From positions 1-7,556 of the forward strand of contig JAJFFI010000451.1 of the NCBI GenBank assembly GCA_021776755.1: 7,556 nt of DNA, in the 5' to 3' direction. This stretch comes from Alphaproteobacteria bacterium. GTDB taxonomy: Bacteria > Pseudomonadota > Alphaproteobacteria > JAJFFI01. The notes below the pieces were generated by a model. The model saw nothing but the letters and a program-made list of their open reading frames with translations, made no database searches and was not told the origin of the DNA. Position 1 is the stretch's first letter. Every line of letters begins with the position of its first letter. Shown here piece by piece: positions 1-6,080 of this stretch. The position numbers were made by a program, and so were the translations under genes.

Positions 1-599
1 GCTTCCTTGAGCATCCGCTGAAGGTCTACAAGGCGTACCCCGAAAGCGACACCAGCCTGCCCGCGCGCTACGCCCGGACCGTCGCGCTGCATCTGGAAGC
101 GAAATCGGACAAGGCGCTCGCGCTGCTTGAGACCTTGCTGAAGGAGCATCCGCGGGACCCGTTCTTTCTCGAGCTCAAGGGCCAGATCCTGTTCGAGGCC
201 GGGCGTCTGCCCGAAGCCATCGCGCCATACACCCAGGCGGTCGCGTTGCGGCCGAACGACGCCCTGTTCCGGACCGCACTTGCGGCCGCACAGATCGAAT
301 CCGGTCAGGGCGACATGCTGCGCCCGGCGCTCGCGAACCTGAAACACTCGGTCAGGATCGAACCCGGAAACTCCTATTCCTGGCGCCTCCTCGCCACCGC
401 CTACGGCCGCACCGGCGACAAGGGCATGACGATGCTGGCGCTTGCCGAGGAAGCGCTGCTGCAGTTCAAGCCCGATGAAGCCGGCGCGCGCGCCAAACAT
501 GCCGAGACGCTGATCAAGAAAGGCTCACCTGCCTGGATCCGCGCCAAGGACATCCAGCGCGAGGCCGAGCGGCTGGAACGCGAAATCAAGAACCGGTAA
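1..599 (+). CDS. M48-family metalloprotease, C-terminal TPR part (5' end outside window)
   Basis: The reading frame is open from base 3 and ends with TAA at 597-599, giving 198 visible residues; the start and the HEXXH protease domain lie upstream of the window. The visible part begins FLEHPLKVYKAYPESDTS and continues through helical TPR-like units (roughly FLELKGQILFEAGRLPEAI, and a later unit around SYSWRLLATAYGRTGDKGM). This order matches the C-terminal region of alphaproteobacterial BepA/YfgC-like M48 peptidases as I remember them. Family members are periplasmic zinc proteases that process or degrade misassembled outer-membrane proteins, with the TPR part acting in substrate or partner binding. 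It is followed 114 bp later on the same strand by a secreted DsbA-like protein, consistent with an envelope quality-control pair. The catalytic residues cannot be seen here, so the protease call rests on the C-terminal resemblance. A generic TPR protein is the alternative. Confidence 0.75.
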   Translation, partial: FLEHPLKVYKAYPESDTSLPARYARTVALHLEAKSDKALALLETLLKEHPRDPFFLELKGQILFEAGRLPEAIAPYTQAVALRPNDALFRTALAAAQIESGQGDMLRPALANLKHSVRIEPGNSYSWRLLATAYGRTGDKGMTMLALAEEALLQFKPDEAGARAKHAETLIKKGSPAWIRAKDIQREAERLEREIKNR

Positions 600-678
600 C
601 GACCCAAAAGGCCCCTGCCCTTCACATGATCGTTAAGAGATTTGCGGGGCGAACCTGATAAACTAAACGCAACATCCT

Positions 679-695
679 GGCCGCTACGAGCGGCC
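679..695 (+). terminator. Perfect 7-bp hairpin with short T-run just before the DsbA-like gene
   Basis: GGCCGCT, a 3-nt loop ACG, then AGCGGCC, followed directly by TTTCT. The hairpin ends 18 nt before the ATG at 714 and 5 nt before the likely Shine-Dalgarno GGAG (701-704). It could be a weak intrinsic terminator for the upstream protease gene or a 5'-UTR structure modulating the next gene. The T-run is only three bases, which argues against a strong terminator. Confidence 0.35.
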
Positions 696-713
696 TTTCT
701 GGAGAACTTGGTT

Positions 714-1499
714 ATGAAAACCCTGGTCATGACATCCGCGAGACGATCGCTTGCCGCCCGCCTGCTGATGGGCGCGGCCTTCGGCATGGGACTTGCCGCA
801 AGCACGGCGGCACTCGCCGACGACGCGAAAGTGAGCGACGCCGAGCGCCAGCGCATCGAGGCGGTCATCAAGGACTACCTGAAGAAGAACCCGAAGGTCG
901 TCGTCGATGCGCTCGAACAGTGGCGCGAGGAGCAGCGCGCCAACGAGAAGGCCGAACAGGCAGCCGCCGTAATGGCGAATTTCGAGGCGCTGACCCGGGC
1001 CGACGGCTCGCCGGTCGGCGGCAATCCGGATGGCGACGTCACCATCGTCGAGTTTTTCGACTACCGCTGCGGCTATTGCCGCCGGGTGATGCCGGCGCTG
1101 CTTGAATCGGTTGAGTCCGACGGCAAGGTGCGGGTCGTCTTCAAGGAATTTCCGATCCTCTCGCCGCAGTCGCGCGTTGGCGCCCGTGCCGCGCTCGCCG
1201 CCGGCAGGCAGGGCAAGTACATGCAGTTCCACACGGCGTTGATGAGCATCGAGGCCGACATCACCGAAAGCGTGGTGACCGCGCTCGCCAAGTCCATGGG
1301 GCTCGACGCGGACAAGCTGCTCGAGGACATGAAATCGCCCGAGGTCACAGCCGAGATCAAGGCGAACTACGAGCTTGCCGAGAAACTGAAAATCCGCGGC
1401 ACGCCGGCCTTCGTGATCGGCAAGACCCTGGTGCCCGGTGCGATCAGCAAGGACGAGATAAAAAAGCTGATCGGGGAAGCCCGCGCCAAGCAGGGCTAG
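714..1499 (+). CDS. Secreted DsbA/ScsC-like thiol-disulfide protein
   Basis: 261 aa. The ATG at 714 is chosen over an in-frame upstream start at 642 because GGAG (701-704) lies 9 nt before it and because it gives a proper signal peptide: MKTLVMTSARRS, a hydrophobic stretch to about residue 34, then ALA|DD with predicted cleavage after A35. Residues about 40-90 form a charged helical region (VSDAERQRIEAVIKDYLKKN...) like the N-terminal oligomerisation segment of ScsC-type proteins. The thioredoxin fold follows: FFDYRCGYC with catalytic C119 and C122, and the cis-proline motif GTP at P231. Family members oxidise or isomerise disulfides in periplasmic proteins; whether this one is an oxidase or an isomerase cannot be told from CGYC alone. 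Its neighbour upstream is an envelope protease. The same window encodes a two-cysteine domain predicted to be periplasmic (kinase 2), a possible but unproven client. The fold assignment is firm; the precise role is inference. Confidence 0.9.
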   Translation: MKTLVMTSARRSLAARLLMGAAFGMGLAASTAALADDAKVSDAERQRIEAVIKDYLKKNPKVVVDALEQWREEQRANEKAEQAAAVMANFEALTRADGSPVGGNPDGDVTIVEFFDYRCGYCRRVMPALLESVESDGKVRVVFKEFPILSPQSRVGARAALAAGRQGKYMQFHTALMSIEADITESVVTALAKSMGLDADKLLEDMKSPEVTAEIKANYELAEKLKIRGTPAFVIGKTLVPGAISKDEIKKLIGEARAKQG

Positions 1500-1514
1500 A
1501 TGTGCTGGGCAACG

Positions 1515-1554
1515 TCATCCTTCGAGGCGCGCCCGCGCGCACACCTCAGGATGA
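1515..1554. repeat. REP-like palindrome, copy 1
   Basis: Imperfect inverted repeat: TCATCCTTCGAGG on the left pairs with CCTCAGGATGA on the right, with a 2-nt bulge and a GC-rich alternating CG/GC centre. It begins 16 bp after the stop codon of the DsbA-like gene. Elements with this arm pair resemble extragenic palindromes scattered in many alphaproteobacterial genomes. It may act as a transcription terminator or mRNA 3'-end stabiliser; this is inference. Confidence 0.7.
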
Positions 1555-1582
1555 AGAGACTGAAATTCCAATGAGAGCTTCA

Positions 1583-1615
1583 CCTTGAGGCGCCCGCAGC
1601 AGCGGGCCTCGAAGG
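1583..1615. repeat. REP-like palindrome, copy 2 (inverted relative to copy 1)
   Basis: CCTTGAGGCGCCCGC, loop AGCA, then GCGGGCCTCGAAGG form a strong imperfect hairpin. Its right end GCCTCGAAGG (1606-1615) is the exact reverse complement of CCTTCGAGGC in copy 1 (1519-1528), so the two elements are the same family in opposite orientation, about 30 bp apart. It lies 23 bp beyond the stop codon of the minus-strand acetyltransferase gene. The pair could give bidirectional termination between convergent genes. Confidence 0.7.
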
Positions 1616-1638
1616 GCGAAGCGGGCCGCAGCCGACTT

Positions 1639-2262
1639 TCAGGCCGGGGCGACCATCAGGACGACGTCGCCGCGGGCGCGGATGACTTCGTGGGCCTGCA
1701 GCGCGCGGCGGTCGATGGCCTGAAATCCTTCGGACTCGAGGAACGCCATCGTCGCGGCATCCTGCTCGAACGCCAGAATAGAAAGCCGGTCCAGACCCCC
1801 GGCGCGGGCCCGCAGGCGCGCGGTCTTGAGCAATGCCGCCCGCATGCCGTGGCCGCGGAAGGCCGGATAGACGCAGAGCGCCCTGATGAAAAGGCTGCCC
1901 GGCTCGGAAAGTTCACGGAACGGGCGGAGCGCCGGGTCCTCCTCGGACGGCAACGGCGCGGGCTCGCCCGCCGGAGCTGCATGCAGTACGCTGACGGTCA
2001 TGCCGAACTGGCGAACGACGGTGGCGTTCTGCCACGACATCTCGCCGCTGTCCTGCGTAACAAGGCTGGCGCCGACATCGCCCGGGGTTTCGCCCCGTTC
2101 AGCCTGGCGTTCCCAGATCACATCGGCCGCGCCCTCGGACGCAAGACGGTGAAGCTCGGCGATGGCGAGCGCATCGGACGTCCGCGCCTGGCGCATCACG
2201 ACGCCCGGCTTGAGGGCGGTCCCGGATGCGGAATGAACCTTGGTCTCGATCGTGGCGGTCAT
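1639..2262 (-). CDS. GNAT-family N-acetyltransferase
   Basis: 207 aa, ATG at 2260-2262 preceded on the minus strand by AGGGGA (2267-2272) with a 4-nt gap; stop at 1639-1641. The first 20 residues (MTATIETKVHSASGTALKPG) look like an unstructured extension before the fold begins at VVMRQARTSDALAIAELHRLA. The acetyl-CoA binding motif A is visible at about 126-145 (IRALCVYPAFRGHGMRAALL, with the R-G-H-G-M pyrophosphate loop at 136-140), followed by a motif B-like segment FEQDAATMAFLESEGF (165-180). GNAT enzymes transfer acetyl from acetyl-CoA to amines of small molecules or proteins; nothing here identifies the substrate. It is transcribed divergently from the kinase cluster and convergently to the DsbA-like gene, so it shares the 2263-2600 intergenic region with kinase 1. 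An internal in-frame ATG (M23) is an alternative start. Confidence 0.85.
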   Translation of the reverse strand: MTATIETKVHSASGTALKPGVVMRQARTSDALAIAELHRLASEGAADVIWERQAERGETPGDVGASLVTQDSGEMSWQNATVVRQFGMTVSVLHAAPAGEPAPLPSEEDPALRPFRELSEPGSLFIRALCVYPAFRGHGMRAALLKTARLRARAGGLDRLSILAFEQDAATMAFLESEGFQAIDRRALQAHEVIRARGDVVLMVAPA

Positions 2263-2353
2263 GATGTCCCCTGGAATGTGAGTGCCGTCCTGGCGGCGGG
2301 TCCGGTTGCTTGAAATCTGGGGAGATTTTTATCCGGGCCGCGGGCTTGCGTCT

Positions 2354-2367
2354 GTGACGGGGGTCAC
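2354..2367. promoter_or_regulatory. Inverted repeat GTGAC-N4-GTCAC
   Basis: Perfect 5-bp arms with a GGGG spacer. Position, about 90 bp upstream of the acetyltransferase start, fits an operator or activator site for that gene, but no regulator family is recognised. A chance palindrome of this size is possible. Confidence 0.3.
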
Positions 2368-2402
2368 CTGCATAGTTTTTTTTCCGGAACCGTAAGGAAA
2401 TC

Positions 2403-2426
2403 GGCGCAATGCAACGGGTTTGCGCC
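2403..2426. promoter_or_regulatory. Inverted repeat GGCGCAA-N10-TTGCGCC
   Basis: Perfect 7-bp arms (2403-2409 and 2420-2426) separated by 10 nt, giving a 24-bp dyad of the size bound by dimeric helix-turn-helix regulators; as RNA it would form a 7-bp hairpin with a 10-nt loop. It lies about 175 bp upstream of kinase 1 and 140 bp upstream of the divergent acetyltransferase. Confidence 0.4.
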
Positions 2427-2496
2427 AAGGCCAGCCTTACATAGATCAAGGACCCGTCCGCCGAAATCACGGATACTTGTGAAATACGACAGAGAA

Positions 2497-2512
2497 AATT
2501 GATCGCGCAATT
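2497..2512. promoter_or_regulatory. Candidate operator copy A: AATTG-N6-CAATT
   Basis: Perfect 5-bp arms around ATCGCG. The same arm pair with the same 6-nt spacing recurs at 2568-2585. It overlaps a second palindrome, CGCAATTGCG (2506-2515). Repetition of the same spaced dyad in front of one gene is the reason to consider it a binding site. Confidence 0.4.
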
Positions 2513-2567
2513 GCGTGAAAAAGGGTCGACCAGCGGTCTCCGGCACCCCATTTGGGCAGGGGCCGCA

Positions 2568-2585
2568 AAATTGGCGCGGCAATTT
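2568..2585. promoter_or_regulatory. Candidate operator copy B: AAATTG-N6-CAATTT
   Basis: Perfect 6-bp arms around GCGCGG, ending 15 bp before the kinase 1 ATG and just upstream of its purine-rich ribosome-binding region (AGAAGAG, 2592-2598). The centre is 72 bp from that of copy A, about seven helical turns. Such a position would suit a repressor, or in RNA a small hairpin near the translation start. Confidence 0.4.
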
Positions 2586-2600
2586 GAGAATAGAAGAGAA

Positions 2601-3761
2601 ATGAATCAGGACACGCTTCACCCGCTTCCCAAGGGATATCGCCTTGAGGAATACGAGATCGTCAGTGTGCTGGGCCACGGCGGCTTCGGCATCACTTATC
2701 TTGCGCACGACTTCAAACTCGGCCTGAAATACGCGATCAAGGAATACATGCCGAGCGATCTGGCGATGCGGACCGAGGATGACACCGTCTGCCCGCGCTC
2801 GCGCGCCCTGGTGGACGATTTCGAATGGGGCTGCGAGCGCTTCGTCGAGGAAGCGCGGGTGCTGGCGCTCTTCAAGCATCCGAACATCGTCGAGGTGCGG
2901 CGCTATTTCGCCGCCAACGGCACCGCCTACATCGTGATGCCCTATGAGGAAGGCGAGAGCCTTGGCCGGCTGCTCAAGCGGCAGGGAAAGCTGTCGCCCG
3001 AGCGCCTGCGCTCGATTGTCGTGCCGCTTGTCAACGCGCTCGACTCGATACATGGCGAGAACATCATGCATCGGGACATCAAGCCCGATAACATTTTCCT
3101 CCGCCGGAACGGTATGCCGATCCTGCTCGATTTCGGCGCCGCGCGACAGGCGCTGTCCGGCAAGACCCGCACGCTCACGACGCTGGTCTCTCCGGGCTAC
3201 GCCCCCATCGAGCAGTACCATGGCGACGGCAGTCCCGGGCCGTGGTCGGATATCTATGCCCTCGCCTGCGTGATGTATCGCGCCGTCAGCGGCAAGATGC
3301 CGCCGGAGGCGCCGGCCCGCATCGAATCCGACGACATGGTCCACCTTTCCGATATTGCCGGCACCGAATGGCCGCGGCCGCTCCTGAAGGCAATCGAGCA
3401 CGGCATGGCGCCGCTCAGGCGGGACCGGCCGAAATCGGCCTGTGACTGGCTTGTCGAGCTTTACGGTGAAAAGGCGCACGATCCGAAAGCGATCAAAATC
3501 GAGCCGATGCCGATTCCCGAAGCGCCTGAGCTGGATGACGACGACAAGGTGGACACCATGTCCGCAGGCACTCCGGAAGGCGGCGGGACGATGATCTCGG
3601 CCGGCGACGGCACCCATGTCAGCCCGAAAGCCGACCGGCTCGTCGAACAGTCTCTCCGGGCGGACCGGATCCGTCAGATTCGCGAAAAGCTCGGCTGGGC
3701 ACTTGGCGGCTTCGGCGCCGCCATCGCGATCGCAGCCGCTCTTCGCGCCACCGGCTTTTAA
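2601..3761 (+). CDS. Hanks-type Ser/Thr protein kinase 1, with hydrophobic C-terminal tail
   Basis: 386 aa. The ATG at 2601 is chosen because the N-terminus (MNQDTLHPLPKGYRLEEYEI) aligns residue for residue with kinase 2; an AGAAGAG purine tract precedes it. The kinase domain spans about 18-290 with all key residues: Gly loop LGHGGFG (24-30), ATP-binding K47 in AIKEYMPSDL, helix-C E84, catalytic HRDIKPDN (D159, N164), DFG (D177) and PGYAPIEQY in place of the usual APE. It is therefore predicted active, phosphorylating Ser/Thr on protein substrates. The activation-segment residue before PG is S197, where the other two kinases have Thr. A linker follows with an acidic patch (LDDDD, 311-315) and Thr-hydrophobic motifs (DTM at 318-320, GGGTMIS at 327-333) that may be autophosphorylation sites. 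The last ~22 residues (GWALGGFGAAIAIAAALRATGF) form a short Ala/Gly-rich hydrophobic segment, a possible tail anchor leaving the kinase in the cytoplasm. Kinase 2 starts 160 bp downstream. The substrate is unknown. Confidence 0.93.
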   Translation: MNQDTLHPLPKGYRLEEYEIVSVLGHGGFGITYLAHDFKLGLKYAIKEYMPSDLAMRTEDDTVCPRSRALVDDFEWGCERFVEEARVLALFKHPNIVEVRRYFAANGTAYIVMPYEEGESLGRLLKRQGKLSPERLRSIVVPLVNALDSIHGENIMHRDIKPDNIFLRRNGMPILLDFGAARQALSGKTRTLTTLVSPGYAPIEQYHGDGSPGPWSDIYALACVMYRAVSGKMPPEAPARIESDDMVHLSDIAGTEWPRPLLKAIEHGMAPLRRDRPKSACDWLVELYGEKAHDPKAIKIEPMPIPEAPELDDDDKVDTMSAGTPEGGGTMISAGDGTHVSPKADRLVEQSLRADRIRQIREKLGWALGGFGAAIAIAAALRATGF

Positions 3762-3921
3762 CGCCTGCCCGTGGTGCTGTGACAGCCATCATCGCGCGGC
3801 GGTCCGTTTTTTCCTGGCCTGACCCCTCAAGTCCGTAATTCCCAAGCCCGGTCCGCATCGGATAGGATGCGCGCCGCGGCACGGTTGCGTGTCAGCACGG
3901 CGTGAAACGAGGGTTGTTCCG

Positions 3922-5949
3922 ATGTCCGAAGAATTCCTGCATGCCCTGCCCCGGGGAACCCGGCTCGGCGAATACGAGATCGAGTCGGTGCTGGGACACG
4001 GGGGCTTCGGAATTACGTATCTGGGGCGTGACTCCATCCTCGGTCTTTATCTCGCGATCAAGGAGTACATGCCGTCGGACCTTTGCGTCCGGATGGATGG
4101 CGGCGAGGTTCGTCCGAAATCGGAGAGCGTGGTCGAGGATTTCGACTGGGGTCTCGACCGCTTCGTCGACGAAGCCAAGCTGCTGGCGCTGTTCAGCCAT
4201 CCGAACATCGTGCCGGTGCAGCGCTATTTCACGTCCAACGGGACCGCCTATCTGGTGATGCCGTTCCAGGACGGCGAAAGCCTCGGCGATCTGATTTTCC
4301 GCGAAGACACGCTCTCGCCGGAGAAACTGAAATCCATCGTGGTGCCGGTGCTGCATGGTCTCGAAGAGGTCCACAAGGCCGACTTCATGCATCGCGACAT
4401 CAAGCCCGACAACATCTTCCTCCGGAACGACGGCACGCCGATGCTGCTCGATTTCGGCGCCGCCCGTCAGGCGCTCGGCGGCAAGACCCGGGCGATCACC
4501 GCGGTCGCGACCCCCGGCTTTGCTCCGATGGAGCAATACTACGCCGACGGCAATCAGGGTCCGTGGACCGACATCTACGCGATGGCCTGTGTCATGTACC
4601 GCGCCATCGGCGGGCGCATGCCGCCCGAGGCCCCGGCCCGGATCGAAAGCGATCCGCTGGTGCCGCTCGCGGAACTTTCCGGTCCCGAGTGGGATCCGGA
4701 GTTCCTGAAGTCCATCGAGCGCGCGATGTCGCCGCGGACGTCGGACCGGCCGCAGGATGTTGGCACGTGGCTCGCTGAACTTTACGGCACCCCCACGATC
4801 GCGATGCGTCCCGCACCGGCCGCGCCCACCCCCGCCTCCGCGGATGCCGGAAAGACGATTGTCGATCCTGGCAGCCGCAGCGGCGCCGGAGATGCAGACG
4901 CAGGTGGCGGCGCGACCATTCTCGGCGCGCGCAGTGGCCCGGCCGCGGGCCAGCCCCGCACCGCACCGCCCGAATCGAAGCAACCGCCGCCAGGGCGGTC
5001 CTCGCCCGACGGACTGGACCGCCGGCCGCGCCCCCCCGCACAGGCAAGTGCGGATCCCGGCGCCGATGGTCGACAGCCCCGCAAGAAGAAGGGAGGCATC
5101 CCGCCGATCGCCTTCGCCGCGACAGGTCTTGTGGTCGCCGTTGTGCTGGCGGGCATCGTCGCGGCCGCGATGGGCATGTTCTCGTCCGACTCCGGTGGCG
5201 GCAACACCGGTGGTGGCGAAACCGGCACCGAAGCGAGTGCTGGCACAGATGGTGCAACGGGCGGTGAGCCCGGCACCGCCGGCGGCTCGGAAATCGGCGA
5301 CGGCGGCACTGCTGGCGGATCGGCCGGCGGAACCGGCGGCGAAACCGGCTCCGGTGGTGCGAGCGATGGCTGGGGCGGAGAAACTGGCGGCACAGGCGGC
5401 GAAAGCGGTGGCTCGGCCGGCACCACTGGCGGCCCGGACGAGGCCGCCATCAAGGCCGAAGCTGAAGCAAAGGCAAAGGCCGAGGCCGCAGCAAAAGCCG
5501 AGGCGAAGGAAAAGGCCAGGGCAGAGGCGGAAGCCCGAAAGAAAGCCGCTGCCGAGGCCAGGCGCAAGGCCGAAGCCAAGCGCAAGGCCGAGGAAGAGGC
5601 CCGCATCAAGGCCGAACAGGAAGCCAAGGCCGCGGCCGCCCCGCAGATCGGCGGCGCCACCGTCTACCGCTTCTTCTCAACCCGCATGTCGACCGTGAAG
5701 CAGGCCTACACGATCACGTTGGGCGGCGGCGGCGCGCTGATCGGCAAGTACGACTATATCGGCGGACCTGGCGGGGCGGCGCCCGGCGATCCTGGCTCCG
5801 ACCGGGGCACCTGGTCGGTCAACGGCGACAAGCTCTGCACCAAGTGGTCGAAATGGGAAGGCGGCCGTCAGATCTGCTACACGCTGAAGAAATCCGGCAA
5901 ATCGGTGTCCGCCTCCGGCGGCGGGCTGATGGCGGGCAAGATCAAGTAA
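3922..5949 (+). CDS. Transmembrane Hanks-type Ser/Thr kinase 2 with TolA-like stalk and C-terminal two-Cys domain
   Basis: 675 aa. ATG at 3922 has GAGGG (3909-3913) 8 nt upstream; a GTG at 3889 would add 11 residues not shared by its paralogues. Kinase domain about 18-290, close to kinase 1: LGHGGFG (24-30), K47, E84, HRDIKPDN (D159), DFG (D177), ATPGFAPMEQY (T197). A Pro/Ala/Gly-rich linker (291-388) carries KTIVDPG (311-317) and GGGATILG (328-335), candidate phospho-Thr sites. RKKK (387-390) precedes a transmembrane helix at about 393-419, so the kinase should be cytoplasmic and the rest periplasmic. Outside are a Gly/Ser/Thr spacer (421-504), an Ala/Lys/Glu helix (about 505-572) like TolA domain II, and a domain (573-675) with GTWSVNGDKLCTKWSKWEGG and C639/C652. 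That last domain resembles small secreted alphaproteobacterial domains of the DUF995 type; this is a recollection, not a search result. It could sense envelope conditions or contact the wall or outer membrane; that is inference. Followed after 131 bp by kinase 3. Confidence 0.93.
   Translation: MSEEFLHALPRGTRLGEYEIESVLGHGGFGITYLGRDSILGLYLAIKEYMPSDLCVRMDGGEVRPKSESVVEDFDWGLDRFVDEAKLLALFSHPNIVPVQRYFTSNGTAYLVMPFQDGESLGDLIFREDTLSPEKLKSIVVPVLHGLEEVHKADFMHRDIKPDNIFLRNDGTPMLLDFGAARQALGGKTRAITAVATPGFAPMEQYYADGNQGPWTDIYAMACVMYRAIGGRMPPEAPARIESDPLVPLAELSGPEWDPEFLKSIERAMSPRTSDRPQDVGTWLAELYGTPTIAMRPAPAAPTPASADAGKTIVDPGSRSGAGDADAGGGATILGARSGPAAGQPRTAPPESKQPPPGRSSPDGLDRRPRPPAQASADPGADGRQPRKKKGGIPPIAFAATGLVVAVVLAGIVAAAMGMFSSDSGGGNTGGGETGTEASAGTDGATGGEPGTAGGSEIGDGGTAGGSAGGTGGETGSGGASDGWGGETGGTGGESGGSAGTTGGPDEAAIKAEAEAKAKAEAAAKAEAKEKARAEAEARKKAAAEARRKAEAKRKAEEEARIKAEQEAKAAAAPQIGGATVYRFFSTRMSTVKQAYTITLGGGGALIGKYDYIGGPGGAAPGDPGSDRGTWSVNGDKLCTKWSKWEGGRQICYTLKKSGKSVSASGGGLMAGKIK
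5182..5433 (+). repeat. Gly-rich low-complexity segment within kinase 2
   Basis: Encodes residues 421-504 immediately after the transmembrane helix. It is built from irregular short units of the GGxxGG type (GGETG, GGTAGG, GGSAGG), encoded by GGCGGN-rich imperfect repeats. It probably forms a flexible spacer between membrane and stalk. The units are not a regular tandem array, but the segment is prone to length change by slippage. Confidence 0.6.
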
Positions 5950-6027
5950 GGAATTCTTCTGGGCGATATGTTTCTACACAAGGGGGTATGAACGCAAATA
6001 TGGCCACCAACATCGACATGCCACTTT

Positions 6028-6056
6028 TTGGCTGCTCTAATGCGGCCACATAAGAA
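6028..6056 (+). promoter_or_regulatory. Weak candidate promoter for kinase 3
   Basis: TTGGCT (6028-6033), a 17-nt spacer, then TAAGAA (6051-6056) fit the sigma-70 layout loosely (4 of 6 and 3 of 6 consensus bases). This would give a short leader before the ribosome-binding site at 6069-6073. It lies in the AT-richer 131-bp gap after kinase 2, in which no terminator was recognised, so read-through from kinase 2 is equally possible. Confidence 0.22.
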
Positions 6057-6068
6057 TTTAGTAATCTT

Positions 6069-6073
6069 GGGGG
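6069..6073 (+). promoter_or_regulatory. Ribosome-binding site supporting a TTG start
   Basis: GGGGG within CTTGGGGGCATC lies 7 nt before TTG 6081. A stop codon TAA in the same frame at 6051-6053 leaves TTG as the only standard start between the stop and the conserved LPQGYRLHEYEI segment, so this site decides the start of kinase 3. Confidence 0.6.
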
Positions 6074-6080
6074 CATCGAA

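Larger units (their letters stand above)
2263..2600. other. Divergent intergenic region with several inverted repeats
   Basis: 338 bp between the minus-strand acetyltransferase and the plus-strand kinase 1. No convincing gene is seen: the plus frame that continues upstream of the kinase start (from 2499) lacks a good ribosome-binding site and is not needed, because kinase homology begins at 2601. The region must hold the promoters of both genes, but no clear -35/-10 pair was recognised. It contains an 8-T run (around 2376-2383), the palindrome TTCCGGAA (2382-2389) and four inverted repeats listed separately. Its right half is more AT-rich than the surrounding genes. Confidence 0.6.

Noticed and set aside
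1515..1615. CRISPR-like repeat array
   Set aside because: Only two palindromic elements in opposite orientation with unequal arms; no regular spacer-repeat pattern or cas genes.
1585..2313. Plus-strand 242-codon open frame over the acetyltransferase
   Set aside because: Antisense shadow of the GNAT gene, which has a clear acetyl-CoA motif on the minus strand; the plus frame shows no known domain and overlaps the REP palindrome.
2386..2420. GGAAC at 2386-2390 as an EcfG or RpoE-type -35 element
   Set aside because: No GTT-like -10 at the required spacing; the nearest GTT is 27 nt away.
2364..3617. Long minus-strand open frame (417 codons) opposite kinase 1
   Set aside because: It mirrors the kinase coding strand; a similar antisense frame opposite kinase 2 (3892-4983) has related sequence only because the kinase domains are conserved and GC-rich. 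No ribosome-binding site or recognisable domain.
3781..3815. Possible terminator after kinase 1: GCTGTGACAGC followed by T6 at 3807-3812
   Set aside because: The palindrome has a 1-nt centre and cannot form a normal hairpin, and about 17 nt separate it from the T-run. No stable stem lies directly before the T-run.
4782..5660. Minus-strand Ala/Ser/Pro-rich open frame opposite the kinase 2 linker and stalk
   Set aside because: Low-complexity complement of the Gly-rich and Ala/Lys/Glu repeats; no independent coding evidence.
5844..6053. Small plus-strand frame overlapping the kinase 2 end and the following gap
   Set aside because: Out of frame with kinase 2, no ribosome-binding site, and most of its length is the kinase 2 C-terminal coding sequence.
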